DNA of 18,080 bases from W1P20-047 sp051878795 (lineage in GTDB: Bacteria > Actinomycetota > Coriobacteriia > Coriobacteriales > Eggerthellaceae). The DNA is taken from positions 1 through 18,080 of the forward strand of contig JBJEKU010000034.1 of the NCBI GenBank assembly GCA_051878795.1, written 5' to 3'. Every line of letters begins with the position of its first letter. Position 1 is the stretch's first letter. The notes under the pieces are model-generated. The model saw only the letters and a list, made by a program, of their open reading frames with translations. It was not told the DNA's origin and made no database searches. Below, in pieces: positions 1-6,750 of the stretch. Both the position numbers and the translations under genes were made by a program.

Positions 1-1355
1 TCGGCATGAGCGGTATCGCGCATGTGGCCCACGATCAGGGTATGTGCGTATCCGGCAGCGACATGAAGGAAAGCCGCTATACGAAGCAGCTGCGCGAAGC
101 AGGTGTCACTGTCTTTATCGGCCATGATGCAGCCAATGTACCCGAAGATGCCGATGTCGTGGTGGTGTCCACTGCGATTATGGACGCCAATCCCGAATTG
201 GTGCAGGCGAAGGCCCTGGGCCTGGAAATCTGGCATCGCGCGAAAATGCTGGCTGCGCTGGGTACCGGGAAGAAGACCCTGGCTGTTGCGGGCACCCATG
301 GAAAGACCACCACATCGTCCATGCTTGCCTCCACCTTGGATAGCCTGCGCATGGACCCCACCTTCTTGATCGGCGGAATCGTCCGCGCCTACGGCACCAA
401 TGCCCATTCTGGAAAGGGCGATTTTTATGCGGTAGAGGCAGATGAAAGCGATAAGAGCTTCACCTATCTTGACCCCTATGCGATCCTGGTCACCAATATC
501 GAGGCCGACCATTTGGACCATTACAGCGATTTGGACGAAATCTACGCTAAGTTCGAGGAATTCATGGGTTCCGTCCACGACGATGGCGTGATCGTCGCCT
601 GTGGTGAGGACGTCAAGTTGGCCCAGCTTGCGCGTGGTACGGGCAAGCGCGTGTACACTTATGGCTTCGGCCATGATTTCGACTGCTGCATCAGCAACTA
701 CACCGTCCATGGTGTGGGCAGCGCATTCACCCTGGAGCTTCCGGACGGCACGTCCGTCGAGGCTTCCGTCAAGCAGAATCCCGGCCGCCATAACGTGCTG
801 AATGCCGCAGGCGTCATTGCGCTTCTGTGGGCTCTGGGAGTAGAGCCGCAGCGCGTTGCCAATGCGCTTGCCGATTTTGCGGGCGTCCGACGCAGGTTCG
901 ACCTTGTGGGCGAGGTGGATGGAATCACCATCGTCGATGACTATGCGCATCATCCTACCGAAATCGCCGCTACCATCGCTGCTGCCAAGACGCTCGATTT
1001 CAAGCGCGTGCATGTGCTCTTCCAGCCCCATCGCTATTCCCGTGCGAAACTGTTCACCGAAGTGCTCCACGACGAATTCAGCCATGCCTTCGACCAGGCC
1101 GATTTCGTCACCTTTATGGATGTGTATTCCGCAGGCGAAACCCCCATCCCCGGAATCAGCGGGAAGACCTTCATGGCAACCATGTTGGAAAGCGAGAACC
1201 ACCCTGAAGCAGCGTTTTTGGCACGCCGTCAGGAAGTGGTTCCCTTCCTGGCTTCGAAGGCCAAGCGCGGTGATCTGATCATCACCATGGGCGCAGGCGA
1301 TGTGACCGCTATCGGCCCCGAGCTGTTCGAGCTGCTTTCCTCTTCGCGCGGCTAA
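1..1355 (+). CDS. murC: UDP-N-acetylmuramate--L-alanine ligase (MurC), 5' truncated by window edge
   Basis: Cytoplasmic Mur ligase that adds L-Ala to UDP-MurNAc with ATP, the first step of the peptidoglycan stem peptide. The frame is open to the window edge and the first readable residues, GMSGIA, are the interior of the N-terminal Rossmann motif of MurC (usually IGIGGxGMSGIA), so the true start lies upstream and the ATG at 6 is internal. Counting from that Met, VSGSD is at 15-19, the ATP-binding loop GTHGKTTT at 96-103, the central-domain EADESDKSF at 144-152 and TNIEADHLDHY just after; DDYAHHPTE and the HRYSR motif mark the C-terminal domain. All family signatures are intact and the C terminus looks complete. 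Downstream is a 292-base gap before ftsQ; murB, often found here, is absent. MurC is clear against other Mur ligases by the DDYAHHPTE motif. Confidence 0.95.
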   Translation, partial: GMSGIAHVAHDQGMCVSGSDMKESRYTKQLREAGVTVFIGHDAANVPEDADVVVVSTAIMDANPELVQAKALGLEIWHRAKMLAALGTGKKTLAVAGTHGKTTTSSMLASTLDSLRMDPTFLIGGIVRAYGTNAHSGKGDFYAVEADESDKSFTYLDPYAILVTNIEADHLDHYSDLDEIYAKFEEFMGSVHDDGVIVACGEDVKLAQLARGTGKRVYTYGFGHDFDCCISNYTVHGVGSAFTLELPDGTSVEASVKQNPGRHNVLNAAGVIALLWALGVEPQRVANALADFAGVRRRFDLVGEVDGITIVDDYAHHPTEIAATIAAAKTLDFKRVHVLFQPHRYSRAKLFTEVLHDEFSHAFDQADFVTFMDVYSAGETPIPGISGKTFMATMLESENHPEAAFLARRQEVVPFLASKAKRGDLIITMGAGDVTAIGPELFELLSSSRG

Positions 1356-1464
1356 GGCGTGGAGCGGGCGCAGCTTTGGGTTTCGGGAGCCTTAGGTTCT
1401 TCTATTCCGAAAGGCGCTTCGCATATGGGCGATTCGCTTATTTAGGCAGGAAGGGTGTTCTAGG

Positions 1465-1484
1465 CGGTATGGTCGTGCCGTTTT
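1465..1484 (+). terminator. Weak candidate terminator downstream of murC
   Basis: CGGTAT and GTGCCG can pair (two G-U pairs) around a GGTC loop, followed directly by TTTT. It lies 110 bases past the murC stop. The stem is short and wobble-rich, so this is only a candidate for ending the murC-proximal transcript. Confidence 0.3.
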
Positions 1485-1546
1485 GCTCTCCCGGTGCTAA
1501 CGCCCTGGCTTTCCAGGTTGATTCGTCGCCTATTTTTGAATCTTTG

Positions 1547-1576
1547 GCGCACGCGGTTGTTTCCGCGTGTGCTTTC
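1547..1576 (+). terminator. Candidate terminator hairpin between murC and ftsQ
   Basis: A 10-bp stem (GCGCACGCGG with CCGCGTGTGC, one G-U pair) closes a TTGTTT loop and is followed by TTTC. The stem is strong but the U tract is short. It sits about 70 bases before ftsQ and could separate the upstream cell-wall operon from ftsQ. A TATGAT hexamer at 1591-1596 just after it is a possible -10 for ftsQ, but no convincing -35 is visible. The rest of the 1356-1647 gap shows no supportable gene. Confidence 0.4.
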
Positions 1577-1647
1577 TGCATGATTGGGCTTATGATGGAC
1601 GGCACGTGAAAAATTGTCGGTAGAAATCAGGTAGGTCGGAACGCTCA

Positions 1648-2934
1648 ATGGCACCCAGGAAGAACCAGGGGAGGGCATCCTCGGATTCTCGCAACATGAT
1701 GCGCAAAGGGGCATCTAATCGTGCTTCTGCACGCTCCCGTGCGGCGTCGGGCGCGTCTGGCGAGCAGCAGCGCAATTCCTCGGGCAGCCCCCGCAGGATT
1801 GCCATGCCCAAGAGCAGCCGACCTCGTGCCGGTGCCCGACCCGATGCTTCGCGCCGTCCCCAGCAAACCGAAACCGACCGCATCCTCAGCTATTACGTCT
1901 CCCAGGATGCGGAACGCAGAAGGTCCCAGTCGGGTCAAGCTGCAGCGAAGCGCACGTCTTCGAAGAAGGGCGAACGCAAGGCGCAGCCTCCTAGATCCCA
2001 GCGTAAGTCCGTTAAGGGCAAGCAGCCCCGCAAGGGGGCGGCAGCTCTTTCTGCGAAAAACGAGGTGAAGAAGGGTTCCGCCACTCGCGATTCCCAGCGT
2101 CGCAAGGGCCAGGCTCCGAAACAGGATACGCAGAAGAAGAAGTCATCCGGTCCCGTAAAGCAGCCTTCGGTAGCCGTCTCGCGCGTGTTGGTTGGTGTCA
2201 TCATCGTTGCGATGCTCGGTTTGAGCGGCGCCCTGCTGGCTATGACGCCCTTGTTCCCTGTTAAGGACGTTGCCGTCGAAGGCGCAAACAGCCTGACGGA
2301 AGAAGAGGTGACCCAGATGGCCGCTGTGCCGGAAGGGAGTACCCTGCTTCGTGTGAATACTGCAGAAATCGAAGGCCGTCTCGAGGACAGCCCCTTTGTG
2401 AAGACGGCGAAGGTGAGCCGCGAGCTCCCCGGCACCTTGAAGGTCGACATAACCGAAGACGAGATTGCCGCAATCGTCGAGATCACTTCGACGGAAACCA
2501 GGCGCACCGAGCGTTGGGCGATAGATTCCGACGGTGTATGGATCGTTCAGATTCCCGATGAGGGCAGCGAAGAGGCGGCTAATATCCCGACAAGCGTGTA
2601 CGAGCGCCTCGGTGACTACCGCACGATCGTCGATGTTCCCGTGGGTCCCGCCCCGGTGGCGGGGACGAAGTGCACCGACGCCCCCGTGCTCAACGCCCTC
2701 CAAATCATCAATGGGCTTTCCACCGAGTTGAAGGACCAGGTGGTCACTGTGTCAGCGACCGATAACCACAACACCACCCTGGTGCTCGAAGACGGAGTGG
2801 AGATCTCCTTCGGCGACTCCTCCGATATCCGCACCAAGGAGCGCATCTGCCTCAAGCTCTTGGAAGAGAACGAGGGTTGGATCGCATCGATCAACGTGCG
2901 TGTGGTCGACAGGCCCACCTGGCGTTCATATTAG
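1648..2934 (+). CDS. ftsQ: Cell division protein FtsQ/DivIB with long basic cytoplasmic N-terminus
   Basis: Bitopic divisome protein that, in characterised species, links FtsB/FtsL and regulates septal peptidoglycan synthesis. The 428-residue product has a roughly 175-residue Arg/Lys/Ser/Ala-rich, presumably disordered cytoplasmic region, one membrane segment at about 176-198 (VLVGVIIVAMLGLSGALLAM), a POTRA domain at about 203-275 (FPVKDVAVEGANSLTEEEV, then LPGTLKVDITE) and the FtsQ beta domain to the end. Typical FtsQ proteins are 250-300 residues; the excess is all in the N-terminal tail. The ATG start has only a weak upstream AGGT-type ribosome site, and in-frame ATGs at 1696 and 1699 are possible, so the exact start is unsure. 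The position between murC and ftsZ is standard dcw order and supports the call. Confidence 0.9.
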   Translation: MAPRKNQGRASSDSRNMMRKGASNRASARSRAASGASGEQQRNSSGSPRRIAMPKSSRPRAGARPDASRRPQQTETDRILSYYVSQDAERRRSQSGQAAAKRTSSKKGERKAQPPRSQRKSVKGKQPRKGAAALSAKNEVKKGSATRDSQRRKGQAPKQDTQKKKSSGPVKQPSVAVSRVLVGVIIVAMLGLSGALLAMTPLFPVKDVAVEGANSLTEEEVTQMAAVPEGSTLLRVNTAEIEGRLEDSPFVKTAKVSRELPGTLKVDITEDEIAAIVEITSTETRRTERWAIDSDGVWIVQIPDEGSEEAANIPTSVYERLGDYRTIVDVPVGPAPVAGTKCTDAPVLNALQIINGLSTELKDQVVTVSATDNHNTTLVLEDGVEISFGDSSDIRTKERICLKLLEENEGWIASINVRVVDRPTWRSY

Positions 2935-3034
2935 GGATCCGGCTTTCTAAGCCATTGGAACCGCGGCGCTGTATTCGTTCTGGCGGCGTGCTTCCGGACC
3001 GCACCGTATACGGGCGAATGCACGGATTTGTGGT

Positions 3035-3083
3035 CAAGGCCTGCTTTCCAACCAGCTTTTCAAGTTCCAGGAAAAAGGCCTTG
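3035..3083. other. Imperfect inverted repeat upstream of ftsZ
   Basis: CAAGGCCT (3035-3042) and AGGCCTTG (3076-3083) are perfect inverted copies; inside them TTTCC (3045-3049) pairs with GGAAA (3070-3074), giving 13 bp with a small 2x1 internal loop and a 20-base apical loop. No T run follows on the plus strand, so it is not a standard terminator. It lies about 90 bases before the ftsZ start, in a gap with no credible gene, and could be an operator or an mRNA structure. Confidence 0.4.
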
Positions 3084-3092
3084 CGCATCGTG

Positions 3093-3098
3093 TAAAAT
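3093..3098 (+). promoter_or_regulatory. ftsZ: Possible -10 element (TAAAAT) for ftsZ
   Basis: TAAAAT fits the actinobacterial TAnnnT -10 pattern, with TG immediately upstream. No good -35 lies 16-18 bases before it. It would place a transcript start near 3105, just before the dyad at 3111-3125. Weak evidence. Confidence 0.3.
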
Positions 3099-3110
3099 CA
3101 GAAGGAATCG

Positions 3111-3129
3111 CGTGTCTTTGACACGTTTT
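3111..3129 (+). terminator. Short perfect dyad plus T-tract in ftsZ leader (attenuator or operator candidate)
   Basis: CGTGTC, TTT, GACACG form a perfect 6-bp hairpin with a 3-base loop, followed by TTTT. It lies 45 bases before the ftsZ ATG. It could be a weak terminator/attenuator, a 5' mRNA-stabilising hairpin or a protein-binding dyad; sequence alone does not decide. Confidence 0.35.
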
Positions 3130-3173
3130 GGATAACGAATAAGCCCAGCAAACGCAGCCCTTTGGAGGTACGC

Positions 3174-4319
3174 ATGGCTCAAAAAATGGGATCAGATAAT
3201 CTGGCAGTAATCAAGGTCGTCGGTGTCGGCGGCGGCGGCACCAACGCAGTCAACCGCATGGTCGAAGCCGGTATCCGCGGCGTCGAATTCATCGCGATCA
3301 ACACCGACCATCAGGCATTGCTCATGTCCGATGCGGATCAGACCATCCATATCGGCGAAGAGCTCACCCGTGGCTTGGGTGCAGGCGCGAATCCTGAAGT
3401 GGGATGCCAGGCGGCGGAGGAAAGCCGTGCCGTGATCCGCGAGGCATTGGGCGACGCGGACATGGTGTTCATCACTGCAGGCGAAGGTGGCGGCACCGGT
3501 ACCGGCGCAGCTCCCGTCATCGCTGAAATCGCGCGCGAGGAAATCAAGGCGCTTACCGTGGGCATCGTTACCAAGCCCTTCAGCTTCGAAGGCCGTCTGC
3601 GCCGCAACCAGGCAGAACAGGGCATCGAACTGCTTTCCAAGAGCGTCGACACCCTGATCGTCATCCCCAATGACCGCCTGCTGGAAATCATCGACAAGAA
3701 GACCAGCATGCTCGATGCATTCCGCATCGCCGACGATACCCTGCGTCAGGGTATCCAGGGCGTAACCGACCTGATTACCATCCCCGGTTTGATCAACGTC
3801 GACTTCGCGGACATCTGCACCGTCATGAAGAATGCCGGTACCGCCATGATGGGCATCGGCATGGCCAACGGCGAAAACCGTGCAGTCGATGCTGCAACCC
3901 AGGCAACCAATTCCCGTCTGCTGGAATCCGGAATCTCCGGTGCGTCCAATGTGCTCTTCTCTATCGCGGGTTCTCCCGATATAACCATGGCGGAAGTCGC
4001 TGAAGCTGCGGGAATCATCGAAGCCTGCGCCGACGAAAACGCCAACATCATCTACGGTCAGATTGTCGACGATTCCTTGGGCGACACTATGCGCATCACC
4101 GTCATCGCGACCGGCTTCGATTTCCCCGAAGTCGAGCCTGCGGCAGCTGCAGAGCCCGAAATCGACTATTCCTATGGCGGATACCAGTCTCCTGCAGGGT
4201 ATCGTGCACCTGCGAGCGCTCCCGAATACGATCCCATGTATGCACCCCGTTCTTCTCGCACGGACAGCGGTCATGACTACGACGATTACATCCCCGATTT
4301 CTTGAGGCGTCGTTACTAG
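3174..4319 (+). CDS. ftsZ: Cell division protein FtsZ (tubulin-like GTPase)
   Basis: Forms the cytokinetic Z ring in the cytoplasm. The 381-residue protein has the N-terminal nucleotide loop GVGGGGTNAVNRM (17-29), the tubulin signature GGGTGTG (105-111), the T7 catalytic loop NVDFAD (208-213), a Tyr/Pro/Ala-rich linker from about 315, and a C-terminal peptide DDYIPDFLRRRY that SepF/FtsA-type tethers bind. The ATG at 3174 is chosen because GGAGG sits at 3164-3168, 5 bases before it; an in-frame TTG at 3162 would use part of that site and is rejected. The basic RRRY end is a variant of the usual actinobacterial PDFLK-type tail. SepF, the probable tether, is encoded downstream at 6004. Length and motifs are normal. 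Confidence 0.97.
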   Translation: MAQKMGSDNLAVIKVVGVGGGGTNAVNRMVEAGIRGVEFIAINTDHQALLMSDADQTIHIGEELTRGLGAGANPEVGCQAAEESRAVIREALGDADMVFITAGEGGGTGTGAAPVIAEIAREEIKALTVGIVTKPFSFEGRLRRNQAEQGIELLSKSVDTLIVIPNDRLLEIIDKKTSMLDAFRIADDTLRQGIQGVTDLITIPGLINVDFADICTVMKNAGTAMMGIGMANGENRAVDAATQATNSRLLESGISGASNVLFSIAGSPDITMAEVAEAAGIIEACADENANIIYGQIVDDSLGDTMRITVIATGFDFPEVEPAAAAEPEIDYSYGGYQSPAGYRAPASAPEYDPMYAPRSSRTDSGHDYDDYIPDFLRRRY

Positions 4320-4347
4320 CGGGTATCGTCCCACAGGAGGATTCACT

Positions 4348-5226
4348 ATGGAAACGGTTGCAGGATTACCATACCCACGGTTGTCTTGCAACCGTTTTTC
4401 CTTCACCCAGACAGACGCCTGTGCTCAAGGCGAATGCGCAAGCATGCCGTTGCTTAGCGATGAAGGCCTGTTCGAGGCCTGCGGAGTGCGTATCGCCTTC
4501 TCTGGCAGGGAAGGGGGCGTGAGCGAGGGTGCGTATTCGAGCCTGAATCTGGGGGCTCATGTGGAAGACGATCCGGTTTCCGTGGGTGAAAACCGCCGCC
4601 GTCTGCTCGATGCCTTGGGCGTCCCTTCGGCTGACTTGATCGTTCCCAACCAGGTGCATGGAACCCGGCTGGTGACGGTTTCAGAGCGGGAGGCTTTCGT
4701 ACCTGTACAGGAGCAAGCAGCCCAAGGGGCCGATGGCGTGGAAGTGATGTGCTGCAATGTGGCCGCGCTTCTGTGTTTCGCCGATTGCATGCCTGTGATA
4801 CTCGTCTCGCCCTCGGGGGCCTTCGCTGTGGTGCATGCCGGTTGGCGTGGGGTCTATGGGCACATCGCCGTCGATGCCTTGCGTTCGCTTTTCCGGAAGA
4901 CCGGATGTTCGCCTGCGGACTGCAACGTATACTTGGGTCCATTCATACATCCGGAATGTTTCGAGGTCTCGCTGGATTTGGGCGAGAAGTTCGCTTCCGA
5001 GTTCGGGCGTTCCTGCGTGGTGGATTCCCGCCACGTCGATTTGGAAAAGGCGATTCGCTCCGACCTTGTCGAAGCGGGGGCCGATTCCTTGCGCATTCTA
5101 AGCGCGGGAATCTGCACGGTGTGCAATCCTGGGGAATACTATTCGTATCGTGCGTCGGGGGGCACATGCGGCCGTCATGGTGCCATTGCGGTGCGCGTTG
5201 TGTCGGATACCGGGAATTCCCGATAA
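4348..5226 (+). CDS. pgeF: Purine nucleoside phosphorylase YfiH/LACC1 family (PgeF, formerly laccase-domain)
   Basis: Member of the YlmD/YfiH (LACC1) family, described as purine-nucleoside phosphorylase/adenosine deaminase and, in E. coli, as a peptidoglycan editing factor. Counting 292 residues from 4348, the metal/active-site motifs are NQVHG (101-105, H104), ADC (145-147, C147), HAGWRG (163-168, H163) and the terminal YYSYRASGGTCGRHGAI. The family core (RIAFSGREGGVSEGAYSSLN) begins near residue 48. Two starts compete: ATG 4348 has a perfect AGGAGG at 4335-4340, but its first 32 codons contain a terminator-like structure and have no family counterpart; ATG 4444 (MPLLSDEGLFEACG) gives a normal-length N terminus with a weak AAGGCG site. 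I keep the longer frame with this caveat. Its stop overlaps the yggS ribosome site. Confidence 0.88.
   Translation: METVAGLPYPRLSCNRFSFTQTDACAQGECASMPLLSDEGLFEACGVRIAFSGREGGVSEGAYSSLNLGAHVEDDPVSVGENRRRLLDALGVPSADLIVPNQVHGTRLVTVSEREAFVPVQEQAAQGADGVEVMCCNVAALLCFADCMPVILVSPSGAFAVVHAGWRGVYGHIAVDALRSLFRKTGCSPADCNVYLGPFIHPECFEVSLDLGEKFASEFGRSCVVDSRHVDLEKAIRSDLVEAGADSLRILSAGICTVCNPGEYYSYRASGGTCGRHGAIAVRVVSDTGNSR
4352..4399 (+). terminator. Intrinsic-terminator-like structure with two competing stems at the pgeF 5' end
   Basis: ACGGTTG occurs twice (4354-4360, 4377-4383) and both copies can pair with a single CAACCGT (4389-4395), which runs into TTTTT (4395-4399). The near pairing gives a 7-bp stem with a TCTTG loop plus U tract, a textbook terminator. 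The far pairing extends to 11 bp (AAACGGTTGCA with TGCAACCGTTT) around a 24-base loop. It follows ftsZ by about 35 bases, so it may terminate ftsZ transcription, yet it lies downstream of a strong ribosome site and ATG. Confidence 0.6.
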
Positions 5227-5235
5227 AGGAGAATC

Positions 5236-5928
5236 ATGTCGATTACCCAGCAGTATGCAGACGTTGCTGCAGAGGTTGAGCGCGTCTGCTTGGAAAATGG
5301 GAGGAATCCCGAAGAAGTGCGCTTGGTTGCGGTCTCGAAGACCGTGGATGCCGATCGAGTCCAAGATGCGATCGATGGGGGAGCCGTCGATTTCGGCGAG
5401 AACAGGCCCGAGCAGATCATGGAAAAACAGAGCCGCTATCCCCATGCGCGCTGGCATTTCATCGGCAATATCCAGTCCCGACGAATCAAGGATATCGTGC
5501 CTTGTGCCCATCTGATCCATTCGGTCTTCAAGGAAGAGCACATGCGCAAGATCTCCGACGTGGCGGAATCTATCGGCAAGGTCCAGGATATCCTGATCGA
5601 GGTCAACGTTTCCGGCGAGCTGTCGAAGGGCGGAATCGAACCCGATCGGCTTTGCGATATGCTCCGAGCTAGTGCGGGGCTTGCTGGCGTGCGAGTGTGC
5701 GGCTTGATGACCATGGCGCCCCAGGGGGATTTGGAAATTGCCTCGAAATGCTTTGCTGACCTGCGCGAACTGAAAGAGTCGATGGATCCTGTTTGCAGGG
5801 AACTGGGCATTGCCCCCTTGTCTGAGCTTTCTATGGGTATGAGCGAAGACTGGCGATGCGCTATCGCCCAGGGCGCTACGATTGTCAGGATCGGCCGTGC
5901 GATCTTCTCCGATTCCTTCGTTGGGTAA
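5236..5928 (+). CDS. yggS: YggS/YlmE family pyridoxal-5'-phosphate homeostasis protein
   Basis: Small cytoplasmic PLP-binding protein of the alanine-racemase-like TIM-barrel family (PLPHP/PROSC), involved in vitamin B6 and amino-acid balance, without a known catalytic reaction. The 230-residue length is normal. The PLP lysine is K35 in VAVSKTV; the family motifs DFGENRPEQ (52-60), HFIGNIQSRRIKDIV (74-88), GLMTMAP and the phosphate-binding MGMSEDWRCAI...VRIGRAIF are all present. AAAGGAG at 5225-5231 overlaps the pgeF stop and is 4 bases before ATG, so expression is probably coupled to pgeF. It precedes sepF and proC as in the ylm clusters of Gram-positive bacteria. Confidence 0.95.
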   Translation: MSITQQYADVAAEVERVCLENGRNPEEVRLVAVSKTVDADRVQDAIDGGAVDFGENRPEQIMEKQSRYPHARWHFIGNIQSRRIKDIVPCAHLIHSVFKEEHMRKISDVAESIGKVQDILIEVNVSGELSKGGIEPDRLCDMLRASAGLAGVRVCGLMTMAPQGDLEIASKCFADLRELKESMDPVCRELGIAPLSELSMGMSEDWRCAIAQGATIVRIGRAIFSDSFVG

Positions 5929-6003
5929 TCGGTATCGATCGGTGATTCGCAGTATGTTCATTGCCGCCTGCATAAGAGCGAGCGGATGGAATAAGGAGAG
6001 ATA

Positions 6004-6750
6004 ATGCCTTTGTTCGGCGATAGGTCCGGCTCTGGTTTCTTCAACGATTTGAAGACAAGGCTCGGTTTCGCGCCCCGCGAAGACTATGACGACGAATATG
6101 ATGTCTATTCCGACAACTTCGATGATTTCAGCACATACGAAGACGACGATGCCGCCTTCGATGCCTTCGAAGGAGCGGATGATCGCCTGGATGACGGATC
6201 CTACTACGATGATGGTTACTCCCAGGGTTATGCCGATTCGTATATGCGGGCTCCTGCAAATGATCGCCGTTCCCAATCGGGTCAGCGAAATTACGGCAGC
6301 CTGTCGTTGCCTAATATCTACGATGTCCGGAACGGGGTCCAGCGTTCCGAAAGGGAAAGGCTGTCGAATGGGGCCAGGATCCCGTACTATTCCGAGGGCT
6401 ATCCTGCCTCGGGTCAGGCCGGGTACCAAGCAGCTTCCGGTCAGGCATATGCCTCTGGGCGTTTTGCCTATGCCGGGAACGAGCGCAGGATCGCGCTTGT
6501 GGCGCCTACCGCATATGACGATGCCGAACGCATCGCTCGTGCGCTCAAGGCAGGGGATTGCGTTGTGCTCGACCTGGCGCGCACGCGGACCGATGTGATG
6601 AAGAGGGTGTTGGATTTCTCGTTCGGTGCCGCAAGCGTCGTGAACGCGAAAGTTGAATGCATAGCCGACAGGGTGTTTGCAATCACCCTTGGAGGTCCTA
6701 TCACCGAAGGCGAGCTCAGTCGCCTTCGAAGTCAGGGAGTGAGGTTGTAA
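6004..6750 (+). CDS. sepF: Cell division protein SepF
   Basis: Membrane tether and assembly factor for FtsZ in Gram-positive bacteria. The 248-residue product has an N-terminal amphipathic helix candidate (MPLFGDRSGSGFFNDLKTRLGF, given in two parts: residues 1-11 and 12-22), then a very acidic Asp/Tyr-rich stretch at about 27-80, a Ser/Gly/Tyr/Gln linker to about 158, and the SepF (DUF552) core at 160-232 with VVLDLARTRTDVMKRVLDF and VFAITLGG. SepF is often 150-220 residues; the extra length is linker. TAAGGAGAG lies directly upstream of ATG 6004, giving a good ribosome site. Its TAA shares one base with the proC ATG (TAATG), so translation is likely coupled. The FtsZ partner in this window carries the C-terminal peptide SepF binds. 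Confidence 0.95.
   Translation: MPLFGDRSGSGFFNDLKTRLGFAPREDYDDEYDVYSDNFDDFSTYEDDDAAFDAFEGADDRLDDGSYYDDGYSQGYADSYMRAPANDRRSQSGQRNYGSLSLPNIYDVRNGVQRSERERLSNGARIPYYSEGYPASGQAGYQAASGQAYASGRFAYAGNERRIALVAPTAYDDAERIARALKAGDCVVLDLARTRTDVMKRVLDFSFGAASVVNAKVECIADRVFAITLGGPITEGELSRLRSQGVRL

Noticed and set aside
1376..1609. 77-codon plus-strand frame starting with TTG in the murC-ftsQ gap
   Set aside because: No ribosome site, TTG start, composition unlike a protein, and it runs through the hairpin at 1547-1576.
2941..2953. GGCTT-TCT-AAGCC hairpin after ftsQ as a terminator
   Set aside because: The stem is only 5 bp and no T run follows.
2891..3088. 65-codon minus-strand frame in the ftsQ-ftsZ gap (MRKAFFLELEKLVGK start)
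   Set aside because: The first residues look protein-like, but there is no ribosome site, it overlaps the ftsQ end, and its start lies in an inverted repeat.
3162..3173. Alternative TTG start for ftsZ (MEVR extension)
   Set aside because: The TTG overlaps the ribosome site GGAGG of the ATG at 3174; FtsZ homologues do not need these residues.
3192..4406. 404-codon minus-strand open frame
   Set aside because: Antisense shadow of ftsZ, with an Asp/Gly/His-rich composition typical of reversed coding sequence.
5098..6429. 443-codon minus-strand open frame
   Set aside because: Spans antisense pgeF, yggS and sepF, crosses gene boundaries, and shows no family motif.
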